Origin: Paenibacillus sp. JNUCC-31
GTDB taxonomy: Bacteria > Bacillota > Bacilli > Paenibacillales > Paenibacillaceae
Direction of reading: 5' to 3'
Length of the DNA: 64,000 bases
Assembly (NCBI RefSeq): GCF_014844075.1
Contig: NZ_CP062165.1
Location: forward strand, 6,448,001-6,512,000
Both the position numbers and the translations under genes were made by a program. Below the pieces are notes generated by a model. It was not told the DNA's origin, made no database searches, and saw only the letters and a program-made list of their open reading frames with translations. Positions 43,340 to 51,624 of the stretch are shown piece by piece (positions within the stretch are counted from its first letter, which is position 1; each line of letters opens with the position of its first letter).

Positions 43340-44089
43340 ATGATGAACGCTCCACATCCGATTGATCAATTCAAGAAATTCAAATATGAAATTACGAGAT
43401 TTATGATGATCTATAAATTTGCGTTGGATCAAATGGAGACCAAAATCGAGGTGCTGAAGGAAGAGTTTCAGTCCCTGCATGATTACAGCCCGATTGAACA
43501 TACCAAATCCAGGTTGAAATCACCTGAAAGTATTATGAACAAGATGTTCCGCAAAAATCATGAGTTAACCTTTGACAGCATCAAGAAAAATATTAAGGAT
43601 ATCGCCGGCGTTCGTATTACCTGCTCGTTTATCTCCGATATCTATCGGATTAAGGATATGTTGTGCAACCAAAGTGACCTGCGTGTACTTGAAGTAAAAG
43701 ATTATATCGAGAATCCGAAGCCCAACGGCTACCAAAGTCTTCACCTTCTGGTGGAGGTGCCAGTCTACATGTCCAATGGGGAGGAACGGGCATGTGTGGA
43801 GATTCAGATTCGTACAATCGCGATGGATTTCTGGGCAAGTCTGGAGCATAAGATCTTTTATAAATATAATAAAGATGTTCCCGAACGTTTGACCAGGGAA
43901 CTGAAAAGTGCGGCAGATTCTGCCAACGCACTGGATCAACAAATGGAGAGACTTCACCGGGAGATTCAGGAGATCAAGGACGCCGAGAATGAGCGGGACG
44001 AAGAAGAACTGCGCCGTATTATTATTAACAATCAACAGTTCACCTTGCCATCCAACCTGCTCAAGCTGTTGGGAGACGGGGAACACTAG
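43340..44089 (+). CDS. ywaC: Small alarmone synthetase (RelP/YwaC type)
   Basis: This 249-residue single-domain (p)ppGpp synthetase transfers pyrophosphate from ATP to GDP or GTP. Diagnostic segments are VYKFALDQME-like YKFALD, SPIEHTKSRLKSPESI, KDIAGVRITCSFISDIYRI, YIENPKPNGYQSLHLL and EIQIRTIAMDFWASLEHKI. It has no hydrolase, TGS or ACT domain. The pattern matches B. subtilis YwaC (SAS2/RelP) better than YjbM (RelQ). In Bacillus YwaC is induced by cell-envelope stress through ECF sigma factors; I saw no clear ECF promoter here, only a TATAAT near 43251. ATG 43340 follows AAAGGA at about 8 bases. It is 5 bases upstream of a Bcr/CflA exporter gene. Confidence 0.92.
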   Translation: MMNAPHPIDQFKKFKYEITRFMMIYKFALDQMETKIEVLKEEFQSLHDYSPIEHTKSRLKSPESIMNKMFRKNHELTFDSIKKNIKDIAGVRITCSFISDIYRIKDMLCNQSDLRVLEVKDYIENPKPNGYQSLHLLVEVPVYMSNGEERACVEIQIRTIAMDFWASLEHKIFYKYNKDVPERLTRELKSAADSANALDQQMERLHREIQEIKDAENERDEEELRRIIINNQQFTLPSNLLKLLGDGEH

Positions 44090-44094
44090 TTCAT

Positions 44095-45330
44095 ATGAAA
44101 AGTACACCAGATTCTTTAAGTACCCATTCTACATCCCGCGTTCGTATGGCATTAATTCTGGGGACACTGTCAGCCTTCGGGCCGCTGTCCCTGGATATGT
44201 ACTTGCCAGCATTGCCTACACTGGCTGATGAATTCCAGTCATCCACTTCCTATGCCCAGCTTAGTCTTACGGCATGTATGGTCGGACTGGCGGTAGGACA
44301 ACTGCTTGCCGGACCTTTAAGTGATGTGCGTGGCCGCCGTACGCCGCTTATTGCAGGTCTTGTACTTTATACGATCGCTTCCATACTCTGCCTGGTCAGT
44401 CCGACGATGGGTTCTTTTGTAGCCCTGCGCTTTATTCAGGGGGCAGCGGGGGCTGCCGGAATTGTCATCTCGCGTGCGGTTGTAAGGGACGTATATTCCG
44501 GGCCGGAGCTGACACGCTTCTTCTCCCTGCTCATGCTGATTAATGGAGTCGCTCCGATCGCTGCACCCATTATTGGTGGACAATTGCTTGTGTATACGTC
44601 ATGGCGTGGCGTATTTATTTTGCTGAGTATTATCGGCATATTGACTTTGGTAGCCGTGGTGCTTGGTCTTGGAGAGACGTTGCCTTCAGAACGCAGATCC
44701 AGCGGAGGACTCAAGCAGACTCTGACTACATTCCGCAAAATTGCGGGGGATCGTTTATTTATGGGATATGCTTTAACCCAGGGGTTCGTAGCAGCTGGCA
44801 TGTTTGCCTACATATCGGGTTCACCCTTCGTTTTGCAGAAAATATATGGCATCTCCCCGCAAATGTTCAGTGTCTGCTTTGCCATTAACGGGCTGGGCAT
44901 CATTCTGGCAAGCCAGATCGCCGGGAGACTTGCAGGTAAAGTATCTGAGACCCGGTTGTTAATCGCCGGGCTGTTAACTGCTGCCCTGGGAGGAACATCA
45001 CTGCTTGTTGCGATTTTGGCTGGAGGCAATCTGATCTCGGTTCTGATCCCTTTATTCCTGGTCGTATCCAGTGTAGGGTTGGTCAATACAGCTTCTTTTG
45101 CACTGGCGATGGCCAATCAGGAGAAATCGGCAGGCAGCGCTTCTGCACTTATTGGGGTCATGACGTTTCTGTTCGGTGGCATTGTCGCTCCACTCGTAGG
45201 TCTGGGAGGAGAAGGAACGGCTGTGCCGATGGGAATGGTTATCGCCTGTGCTGATCTGGGCGCATTGCTGCTGTATGTAGTTATGGTGGGCAAGAGTGGT
45301 AGACTTCAAAATAAACAGCGTCTGAATTGA
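44095..45330 (+). CDS. Bcr/CflA-family multidrug efflux MFS transporter
   Basis: This 411-residue twelve-helix drug-proton antiporter opens with ALILGTLSAFGPLSLDMYLPALP, the Bcr/CflA signature, followed by motif A (GPLSDVRGRRTPL) and motif C-like GVAPIAAPIIGG in helix 5. Family members export bicyclomycin, sulfonamides or chloramphenicol, but the substrate here is unknown. The start codon lies 5 bases after the stop of the alarmone synthetase, and the ribosome binding site GGGGAA is inside that gene, so translation is probably coupled. Confidence 0.92.
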   Translation: MKSTPDSLSTHSTSRVRMALILGTLSAFGPLSLDMYLPALPTLADEFQSSTSYAQLSLTACMVGLAVGQLLAGPLSDVRGRRTPLIAGLVLYTIASILCLVSPTMGSFVALRFIQGAAGAAGIVISRAVVRDVYSGPELTRFFSLLMLINGVAPIAAPIIGGQLLVYTSWRGVFILLSIIGILTLVAVVLGLGETLPSERRSSGGLKQTLTTFRKIAGDRLFMGYALTQGFVAAGMFAYISGSPFVLQKIYGISPQMFSVCFAINGLGIILASQIAGRLAGKVSETRLLIAGLLTAALGGTSLLVAILAGGNLISVLIPLFLVVSSVGLVNTASFALAMANQEKSAGSASALIGVMTFLFGGIVAPLVGLGGEGTAVPMGMVIACADLGALLLYVVMVGKSGRLQNKQRLN

Positions 45331-45393
45331 AATGTTGGTGCGTTAATGTTCTGGCTAACCCATTAACTCGCTCTTATAAAAAATATCATGAAA

Positions 45394-45435
45394 AAGCGCT
45401 CCAGATGAAGGCTCGTTCCTTCAACTGGGGCGCTT
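45394..45435 (+). terminator. Terminator after the alarmone synthetase-exporter operon
   Basis: AAGCGC-CCAG-TGAAGG pairs with CCTTCA-CTGG-GCGCTT with single-base bulges, followed by GTT. The T tract is short. Confidence 0.7.
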
Positions 45436-45454
45436 GTTCTATGTCCGATCAGGT

Positions 45455-45742
45455 TTAGCAGAGAGCAAACAGAATTTGGGTGTTGAGCAGGATACTTGGA
45501 GTTAGGAATGGATAGAAGTATCCCACCACAAACCCGAACCAATTAACGGCTGGCCACATCAGGTAAACATCATTGTACGTAAATACAAGAGATTATCGGT
45601 TGTAACAGAAATTTTGCAATACACGCTGCTCTGGATTACGTGGCGTTGCAACACCCGATTGGGCAAATTGAATGGCGGCATTCGCCCAAATGTGAATCAT
45701 AGGAATGAAGAGCCCGTTTAATTTTAAACGCCACAACTCCAT
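45455..45742 (-). pseudogene. Possible gene remnant: 95-codon frame with one internal stop
   Basis: A minus-strand frame starts ATG at 45742 (MELWRLKLNGLFIPMIHIW), meets TAA at 45593-45595, then continues open to TAA at 45455 through a hydrophobic stretch (VNWFGFVVGYFYPFLTPSIL). No family was recognised and a chance frame is quite possible. It fills the otherwise gene-free stretch 45436-45740. Confidence 0.2.
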
Positions 45743-45774
45743 TGACAATTTCATTGATAACAATTATCATTGTC
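45742..45774 (+). promoter_or_regulatory. Promoter with overlapping Fur box for the second binding lipoprotein
   Basis: A perfect TTGACA (45742-45747), a 17-base spacer and TATCAT (45765-45770) form a strong SigA promoter. The Fur box GATAACAATTATCATTGTC (45756-45774, 15 of 19 consensus matches) covers the -10. A wider inverted repeat ATTGACAAT/ATTGTCAAT surrounds it. Confidence 0.82.
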
Positions 45775-45892
45775 AATGGAATTGGACAAAAGTACATACA
45801 GGTATTAAATAGGCATGAGTAATGTATAAACGTCTACATTTGTCATAACAACTCAATGTATTGAGATGTTCATCTTGAAAGGGGACAGTCAC

Positions 45893-46888
45893 GTGTTTAA
45901 GAAAAACAAAAAAATGATCTTGCTTATGATTACCGTAATGGTCATGTCCATTTGGCTGGCAGCATGCGGGTCGAAGTCAGCAGACAACGGTACGGCAGCA
46001 GGAGAGACTAAAACAGGATCGGAGACTGGGACACAGACAGAGGCTCCGACAGAACGTACATTGACCGATGCGATGGGTCACGAAGTGAAAATCCCTGCAA
46101 ATCCCGAGCGTATCATCGCTTCGTATCTGGAAGATCATCTCGTTACACTTGGCGTTAAGCCAGTTGCCCAATGGTCTGTAGCTAGTGGAATCCAGGAGTA
46201 TCTGCAAAAAGATCTGGACGGTATACCCGGCATTGCAAGTGATCTTCCGTTCGAAGCAGTGGCAAGTTTCTCGCCGGATCTGATTATTATGGGTAGCGAG
46301 AGTACAGTTGAGGGTGAAAAGTATGAACAATATAACAAAATTGCTCCAACTTATGTACTTGGTGATGACATAAACAAGGATTGGCGTCAAGCTCTTTTGA
46401 AGATAGGAGAGATTCTGAACAAATCAGATGAAGCACAGAAAGCTCTTGCTGATTACGATGCAAAAACAAAAGAAATTAAGGAGAAAGTTGCAGCAGCAAC
46501 AGGTGGCACGAAGTCTGCAGCGGCATTGTGGCTGTTCAACAACAAGTTCTATGTTGTAAGTGACAATGTCTCCAGTGGTGAAGTCATGTACAACGAACTG
46601 GGGCTGTTAGAGCCTGAAGTTGTAAAGGAAGCATCTGTAAAGGCAACGGGTAACTGGTCCGAGATTTCTTTGGAAAGAATCGCAGAAATAGATGCTGACT
46701 ATCTATTCCTGGTTAACAGTGATAAGGGAACAGGAGCAGAAGCATTGAAAGATTCGGTATGGCAAAGCATCCCGGCTGTGAAAAATGGTAACATATTTGA
46801 ATTTACCCGTTCCAGCAGCTGGTTGTATAGCGGAGTTCAGGCGAACCTTCAAATTATGAAAGACATTCAGAGCAGCATCGTTAAATAG
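45893..46888 (+). CDS. Second iron-siderophore-binding lipoprotein
   Basis: This 331-residue solute-binding lipoprotein has a lysine-rich signal peptide ending in the lipobox LAACG, followed by a Thr/Glu-rich linker. The mature TroA-like domain carries RTLTDAMGHEVKIPANPERI, YLEDHLVTLGVKPVAQW, SPDLIIMGSE and IPAVKNGNIFEF. It shares YLED-LG-x-x-P-x-x-Q and IQEYL with the lipoprotein at 237, but the two differ elsewhere, so they may take different siderophores. GTG 45893 is 7 bases after AAAGGGGA, better than ATG 45866. The promoter is overlapped by a Fur box, and no permease genes are adjacent. A terminator follows, so it is monocistronic. Confidence 0.9.
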   Translation: MFKKNKKMILLMITVMVMSIWLAACGSKSADNGTAAGETKTGSETGTQTEAPTERTLTDAMGHEVKIPANPERIIASYLEDHLVTLGVKPVAQWSVASGIQEYLQKDLDGIPGIASDLPFEAVASFSPDLIIMGSESTVEGEKYEQYNKIAPTYVLGDDINKDWRQALLKIGEILNKSDEAQKALADYDAKTKEIKEKVAAATGGTKSAAALWLFNNKFYVVSDNVSSGEVMYNELGLLEPEVVKEASVKATGNWSEISLERIAEIDADYLFLVNSDKGTGAEALKDSVWQSIPAVKNGNIFEFTRSSSWLYSGVQANLQIMKDIQSSIVK

Positions 46889-46916
46889 GACATAGCCAAT
46901 ACGTAGTGCATGTTCA

Positions 46917-46952
46917 AACTCCTTGGTGCAATGGGTGCCAGGGAGTTTTTTG
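46917..46952 (+). terminator. Terminator after the second binding lipoprotein
   Basis: AACTCC-TGG pairs with CCA-GGAGTT around a GC-poor loop, followed by six T. Confidence 0.85.
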
Positions 46953-47048
46953 TCTGTCCAGCCTTTTACGATATATAATATAGAAGCATTGTAGTGTCAT
47001 GAAGAAAGGCGTTACTTACTTCACGATCAGGAAAGGGGATAGTTGGAA

Positions 47049-47669
47049 ATGTTCACGTTGGATCCGCGGGAATTAACAGGCAGAGATAATTACAAACTGA
47101 TGAGTGGAGCGGTGGTACCACGCCCGATCGCTTTTGTTACAACACATTCTCAAGATGGTAACGTCATTAATGCAGCGCCATTCAGTTTCTTTAATGTGGT
47201 CAGCTCTGATCCGCCGCTGTTATCCATTTCGATTGCTCGCAAGGACGGCATTATGAAAGACACAGCGCGCAATGTGCTTGCCGGGAAGGAACTGGTTGTA
47301 CATATCTGTGATGAATCGATTGCTCTTGATATGAACGAGACAGCGGCTATGCTGGAGCCTCACGAAAGTGAACTGGAACGGACAAAACTGACGACGGTTC
47401 CAAGCACTGTGGTCTCTGTACCGGGTATTCAGGAAGCGCTGATTCGGATGGAGTGCAAGCTGTATCAACATATTTCGATATCGAACGATGAGGGACAACC
47501 TGTCAGTGATCTGATTCTGGTTCGTATTGTACAGTATCATTTCAGTGAGAAAGTATATGATCCTGCTACCAAATATATATTAATGGATCAGCTCAAACCG
47601 ATCAGTAGGCTGGCCGGGAATGACTATGCCAAATTGGGCGAGAGGTTTACGGTGATCCGACCTGTGTAG
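47049..47669 (+). CDS. Flavin reductase-like FMN-binding protein
   Basis: This 206-residue protein has the split-barrel FMN-binding fold: YKLMSGAVVPRPIAFVTTHSQDGNVINAAPFSFFNVVSSDPPLL, of which VPRPIAFVTT, NAAPFSFFN and PPLLSISI are the diagnostic strands. Members reduce flavin with NAD(P)H or simply bind FMN. ATG 47049 is about 9 bases after GGGGA; TTG 47043 is closer to it and less likely. It is followed by a long hairpin and then the type III PKS gene on the same strand, with which it is not obviously co-transcribed. Confidence 0.85.
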   Translation: MFTLDPRELTGRDNYKLMSGAVVPRPIAFVTTHSQDGNVINAAPFSFFNVVSSDPPLLSISIARKDGIMKDTARNVLAGKELVVHICDESIALDMNETAAMLEPHESELERTKLTTVPSTVVSVPGIQEALIRMECKLYQHISISNDEGQPVSDLILVRIVQYHFSEKVYDPATKYILMDQLKPISRLAGNDYAKLGERFTVIRPV

Positions 47670-47737
47670 ATTTTTGGACAGGTCCCATGGCCATTGAGGC
47701 GTCTGGATCAAAACATACATAGGATTCTTCGTTTAGT

Positions 47738-47787
47738 AAAGGCGGGCAATATGTGCGTATATTCGCATGTGTTGTCCGTCTTTGCTT
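47738..47787 (+). terminator. Terminator between the flavin reductase and polyketide synthase genes
   Basis: AAAG-CGG-CAA-ATGTGCG pairs with CGCAT-TTG-CCG-CTTT with bulges around TATATT; the T tract is weak. Confidence 0.55.
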
Positions 47788-47884
47788 GTGTGGTGAACAT
47801 AAACGGGACTAGCCATGAATAGACTTGTACTATATATCCTGCACATGTGACATGAACCTATTTTATATAAGGAGGTTGGAGCCG

Positions 47885-49039
47885 ATGAACCATCTTGATG
47901 GAACAGCAGCGGCAAGTATCATGGGAATAGGAACGGCATTGCCTGTTCATCGCATTGATCAAAAGGATGTGTCTGCCCGGCTTGCACAAGCGCTGGAGCA
48001 TGAGCCGGATTCCAGACGGTGGGCCAAGCGAATCTTCAATCAGTGCGGGGTGGAGACGCGTTATACGTGTGAACCGAACCTGTTAGAGCCTGTAGATTCC
48101 TGCCGTTATCTGCCCTTTACCCAGACGGAGAACGTTCCGACCACTGCCGAACGTATGGCTAAATATAAGGAAGCTGCCGTTCCGCTTGGAATGAAGGCCG
48201 CACGTCAGGCGCTTGACGACGCCGCGTTGACGACTTCAGAGATTACACATCTCATTACGGTCAGTTGTACAGGACAATTCCTGCCCGGTCTCGATGTTCG
48301 GCTGATTCAGCAGCTTGAACTGTCACCACGTGTAAACCGGATTCCGCTTGTATTTCAAGGTTGTGCTGCCGGTCTGAAAGCAATTCAGTTGGCGAATTCG
48401 ATGGTAACAAGTGATGAATCCGCCAAGGTTCTTATCGTATGTGTGGAACTGTGCACCCTTCATTTCCAGCCATCGGCCGAGCGGGACGATCTGTTTGCAG
48501 CGTCCTTTTTTGGGGATGGTGCATCTGCCTGTGTAGTCGGGCTGGCCGAAATGGGACTGAAAGAACTATTCCGACTGGGGAGTGGACATTCGGTGTTGCT
48601 ACCAGACTGTGCGGAAGAGATGATCTGGGAAGTGGGCAATACCGGCTTCGATCTGTATCTCTCACCACAGATTCCGAAGCTGCTCGGCCTTCATCTGGGT
48701 CCAGAGGTTGAACGATTGCTGGGTAGCCGTGATTTACCGGAAATCTGGGCCATCCACCCTGGAGGCAGAGGTATCGTTGATGCAGTGCAGAAGCTGTACC
48801 AACTCTCGGATGAGCAGGTCGCTTACAGTCGAAACATTTTAAGGGATTATGGCAATCTGTCTTCTGTGACAATTCTGTTTGTCTTACAAGCGATCCGGGA
48901 TGATTACTGCCAGATGGAAGTGGCATCCAGCGGAATTGCACTTGCATTTGGACCAGGTCTGACCGCGGAATTGCTTCCTTTTACGTACGTTCCAGAATTC
49001 GTTAAGAAAAGAGAACCTGTGAATTATGGCACGATTTAA
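47885..49039 (+). CDS. Type III polyketide synthase (BpsA/chalcone synthase-like)
   Basis: This 384-residue homodimeric thiolase-fold enzyme condenses an acyl-CoA starter with malonyl-CoA units without an acyl carrier protein. The catalytic triad is visible: Cys160 in FQGCAAGL, His291 in IHPGG and Asn324 in YGNLSS. Family segments ITVSCTGQFLPGLDV and FFGDGASACVVG are also present. Bacterial members of this type make alkylpyrones or alkylresorcinols from fatty acyl-CoA, as B. subtilis BpsA does; the product here is inferred. In Bacillus the next gene encodes the methyltransferase BpsB, but here it is an MMPL exporter 53 bases downstream. AAGGAGG precedes ATG 47885 at about 9 bases. Confidence 0.92.
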   Translation: MNHLDGTAAASIMGIGTALPVHRIDQKDVSARLAQALEHEPDSRRWAKRIFNQCGVETRYTCEPNLLEPVDSCRYLPFTQTENVPTTAERMAKYKEAAVPLGMKAARQALDDAALTTSEITHLITVSCTGQFLPGLDVRLIQQLELSPRVNRIPLVFQGCAAGLKAIQLANSMVTSDESAKVLIVCVELCTLHFQPSAERDDLFAASFFGDGASACVVGLAEMGLKELFRLGSGHSVLLPDCAEEMIWEVGNTGFDLYLSPQIPKLLGLHLGPEVERLLGSRDLPEIWAIHPGGRGIVDAVQKLYQLSDEQVAYSRNILRDYGNLSSVTILFVLQAIRDDYCQMEVASSGIALAFGPGLTAELLPFTYVPEFVKKREPVNYGTI

Positions 49040-49092
49040 GCCGATTCGCCAATAAAACTTCATTTACCATTCTGATACAGAGGAGCTTGGGT

Positions 49093-51393
49093 ATGGGATA
49101 TCGCAGCCTTGTTGTCCTCATTAGCCGATATCCGCGATTCATCATTCTCTGCTGGGTATTTATCATCGGGATGTCAGCCATCTGGGCGTGGAAATTGCCT
49201 GGTATTGTTCAGGACCATGGACTGAACTTGAACCAAGGAGAGGCTCATGCTGTTGAGCTTATTCTTGAGAGAGAGTTTCATGTGCCTACTGATCCGGTAA
49301 TTCTTTTATTTGAAAAAAAGACAGGTACTACCCTCGCTGAATTCCGAGGCTGGATGAAAGAACGTCTGCAACAGGTTCGCACGATATCAGGTGTAACGGC
49401 CATAATCTCTCCACTTGAAGCAGGTGGAAGCCATATGCTGCGTGGGGATGTGGCCTATGCTCTCCTGAGGTTTGATGTACCCTCTCACCAAATGGGCCCG
49501 CCGCTGGCACAGCTGCGTTCCATGTTTGCAACACCAGAGGGTCCGGGAACGGTCCAAATCACGGGCAAATCGGTTGTACAGCAGGATGTAAACCGTTTGA
49601 GTTTTCGCGATTTGGAGCAGGCAGAGATAGTGGGCTTGCCGCTTGCCTTCGTCATTTTGTGTTTTGCATTCAGAGGCCTATATGCGGCACTGATTGCAGT
49701 CATTATGGGAGTATCTGGCGTCATAACGGCAATGGGAGTTACATCCCTGATGGGTTACCATCTGGCGCTCTCCAACTTTGTTATCAACGTGATTCCCATG
49801 GTGGGAATGGCGCTCAGCATAGATTTTGCACTTATTATTTTGAGTAGGTACAGGGAGGAGCTTCAGCGAGTTCAGAAAAGGGAAGAAGCAGGTGCAGAAG
49901 AAGAGGAAGTCTTGCAAAGAACGCTGCGTACAGCAGGAAGAGCCGTATTCTTTTCTGCTGCGTGTGTTCTGCTGGGATTGCTCGGTCTGCTCTGGATCAG
50001 GCTGCCCATGTTCCTGAGCGTATCTTTGGCAGCCATTATCGTTCTCGTAATATCGGTACTGCTGAATATAACCCTGCTGCCAGCGATTCTATCGCTATAT
50101 TCTGTACGGATCTTTAGACAAAAGTCAGGGTATTCATCCCCTTTCAGGCGGGAGCCGCTTGAGCAAACGTTGCCGTCACGTTCGTTCTGGTCACGCTGGT
50201 CAGGCATCATTATGAAACGGCCGATTCGCATGACATTGCTTGGAACGGGTGCATTGCTTCTTTTGGTCCTACCAGTTACCCGATTAGAGCTGGCCATCCC
50301 GGATGCTGCTTCCCTGCCTGTCCGCTTGGAGTCTCGCCAGGCGACCGAGCAGTTACAGCGCATCTTTGGACAAAAGAATGTCTCCGCTGTAGAAATTGTG
50401 ATTGGTGGAACGACAGAGCCGCTAACTGCCTCCCACTGGCGGATTGCGCTGAATAAAATGCGAGAGCTTGAGCAGGATTCGAATGTAGTGAGTGTTGAAT
50501 CCGCATGGGGAATCATGCTGCCGGACAAGCTCTCCGACCAAGCTCCATCACAAAATAAATTTATAATTCAATCTCAAATTCAATCTCAAATTCAATCTCA
50601 AATGAACATTTTATCACCATCTTTGCGTGAAGTACTGAAAGAAACCAAATCTCAGCCCCCTGCATGGCTGCGTTCATATATGTCTGACCACTCCATTCGT
50701 ATTGTGGCGACCATTCACGGAACATCGGGTTCAGATGAGACTGCATCCTGGCTCGAGCAGATGAGGGCGAAGGACGCCGCTGACTCCTCATCCTTCATAC
50801 CGCTGCGTTATGGCGGGGAAGCAGTCAAGCAGCATGAAATTATGGAAGAGGTTTCAGGGCAGCTGCCTAAGGTGCTGGCGTTTGTTGTGATATCCAATTA
50901 TCTGGTGTTGCTCGCAGCATTCCGTTCACTGCTTATCCCCATAAAGGCCATTCTGATGAACTTGCTCAGCTTGGCGGCTTCATTCGGTGTGCTGGTCCTG
51001 GTCTTCAATCAGGGACACTTTGGTATGGAGCCATCTGCCATTGCCATCATGATTCCCGTATTCATCGCCGGGCTGGTCTTCGGCATTTCGATGGATTATG
51101 GTGTTTTCATGCTAACCCGCATTCAGGAAGTATACAGAAGAACTGGCAACAGCGATCTGGCTGTACAGCAAGGACTGGCTACAACCGGGCGATTGATTAC
51201 CTCTGCGGCTGCGATCCTGCTGGCAGTGACAGTGCCATTTGCCTTTGCTGACGTAGCGGGTGTGAAGCAGCTGGGGATCGGGATTACATCGGCGGTACTG
51301 ATTGATGTTACAATCATCCGTCTCGTGCTGGTGCCTGCGCTGATGAAACTGATGGGCAGATGGAACTGGTGGCTCCCGGGGCAGAGGGAATGA
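49093..51393 (+). CDS. MMPL-family RND transporter
   Basis: This 766-residue transporter has two repeats of one helix, a large extracellular domain and five helices (helices near residues 10-30, 180-340, 375-395 and 590-755). The proton-relay-type motif GMALSIDFALIILSRY in the first half and the equivalent GISMDYGVFMLTR in the second mark the MmpL/YdfJ family. The C-domain extracellular loop contains a QSQI-QSQI-QSQM run encoded by a 12-base tandem repeat (about 50568-50602). MMPL proteins export lipids and polyketide-lipids, and the neighbouring type III PKS suggests export of its product. ATG 49093 is 7 bases after AGGAG; TTG 49087 is less good. Confidence 0.9.
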   Translation: MGYRSLVVLISRYPRFIILCWVFIIGMSAIWAWKLPGIVQDHGLNLNQGEAHAVELILEREFHVPTDPVILLFEKKTGTTLAEFRGWMKERLQQVRTISGVTAIISPLEAGGSHMLRGDVAYALLRFDVPSHQMGPPLAQLRSMFATPEGPGTVQITGKSVVQQDVNRLSFRDLEQAEIVGLPLAFVILCFAFRGLYAALIAVIMGVSGVITAMGVTSLMGYHLALSNFVINVIPMVGMALSIDFALIILSRYREELQRVQKREEAGAEEEEVLQRTLRTAGRAVFFSAACVLLGLLGLLWIRLPMFLSVSLAAIIVLVISVLLNITLLPAILSLYSVRIFRQKSGYSSPFRREPLEQTLPSRSFWSRWSGIIMKRPIRMTLLGTGALLLLVLPVTRLELAIPDAASLPVRLESRQATEQLQRIFGQKNVSAVEIVIGGTTEPLTASHWRIALNKMRELEQDSNVVSVESAWGIMLPDKLSDQAPSQNKFIIQSQIQSQIQSQMNILSPSLREVLKETKSQPPAWLRSYMSDHSIRIVATIHGTSGSDETASWLEQMRAKDAADSSSFIPLRYGGEAVKQHEIMEEVSGQLPKVLAFVVISNYLVLLAAFRSLLIPIKAILMNLLSLAASFGVLVLVFNQGHFGMEPSAIAIMIPVFIAGLVFGISMDYGVFMLTRIQEVYRRTGNSDLAVQQGLATTGRLITSAAAILLAVTVPFAFADVAGVKQLGIGITSAVLIDVTIIRLVLVPALMKLMGRWNWWLPGQRE
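50568..50603 (+). repeat. 12-bp tandem repeat inside the MMPL gene
   Basis: ATTCAATCTCAA is repeated three times in phase with the codons, giving QSQI-type repeats in the second extracellular domain. It is a likely site of copy-number slippage that keeps the frame. Confidence 0.9.
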
Positions 51394-51425
51394 AGAGGAT
51401 AACCATCAGGGGTGTCAGGATAAAG

Positions 51426-51477
51426 AAGGGTATTCACGTAACCTGAAATTCAGGTAGGCGGAGAATATCCTTTTTTC
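51426..51477 (+). terminator. Terminator after the MMPL gene
   Basis: AAGGGTATTC pairs with GAATATCCTT around an inner ACCTGAA-ATT-CAGGT stem, followed by six T. Confidence 0.82.
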
Positions 51478-51624
51478 ATCAAAATAGATTGAGTTCAGGC
51501 CAAAACAGGCAATAATATTCAATTCACGCCCTGTATGCTGTTTTATAATAGATTGGACAAGCCTAACATTCTTTTTTTTATTACATACGACTATCATTTG
51601 AACCAACTGGAGGGAGGAACAGTA

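Noticed and set aside
49872..50528. Minus-strand ORF (218 aa) antisense to the MMPL gene
   Set aside because: Ser/Arg-rich shadow frame without start context or motif.
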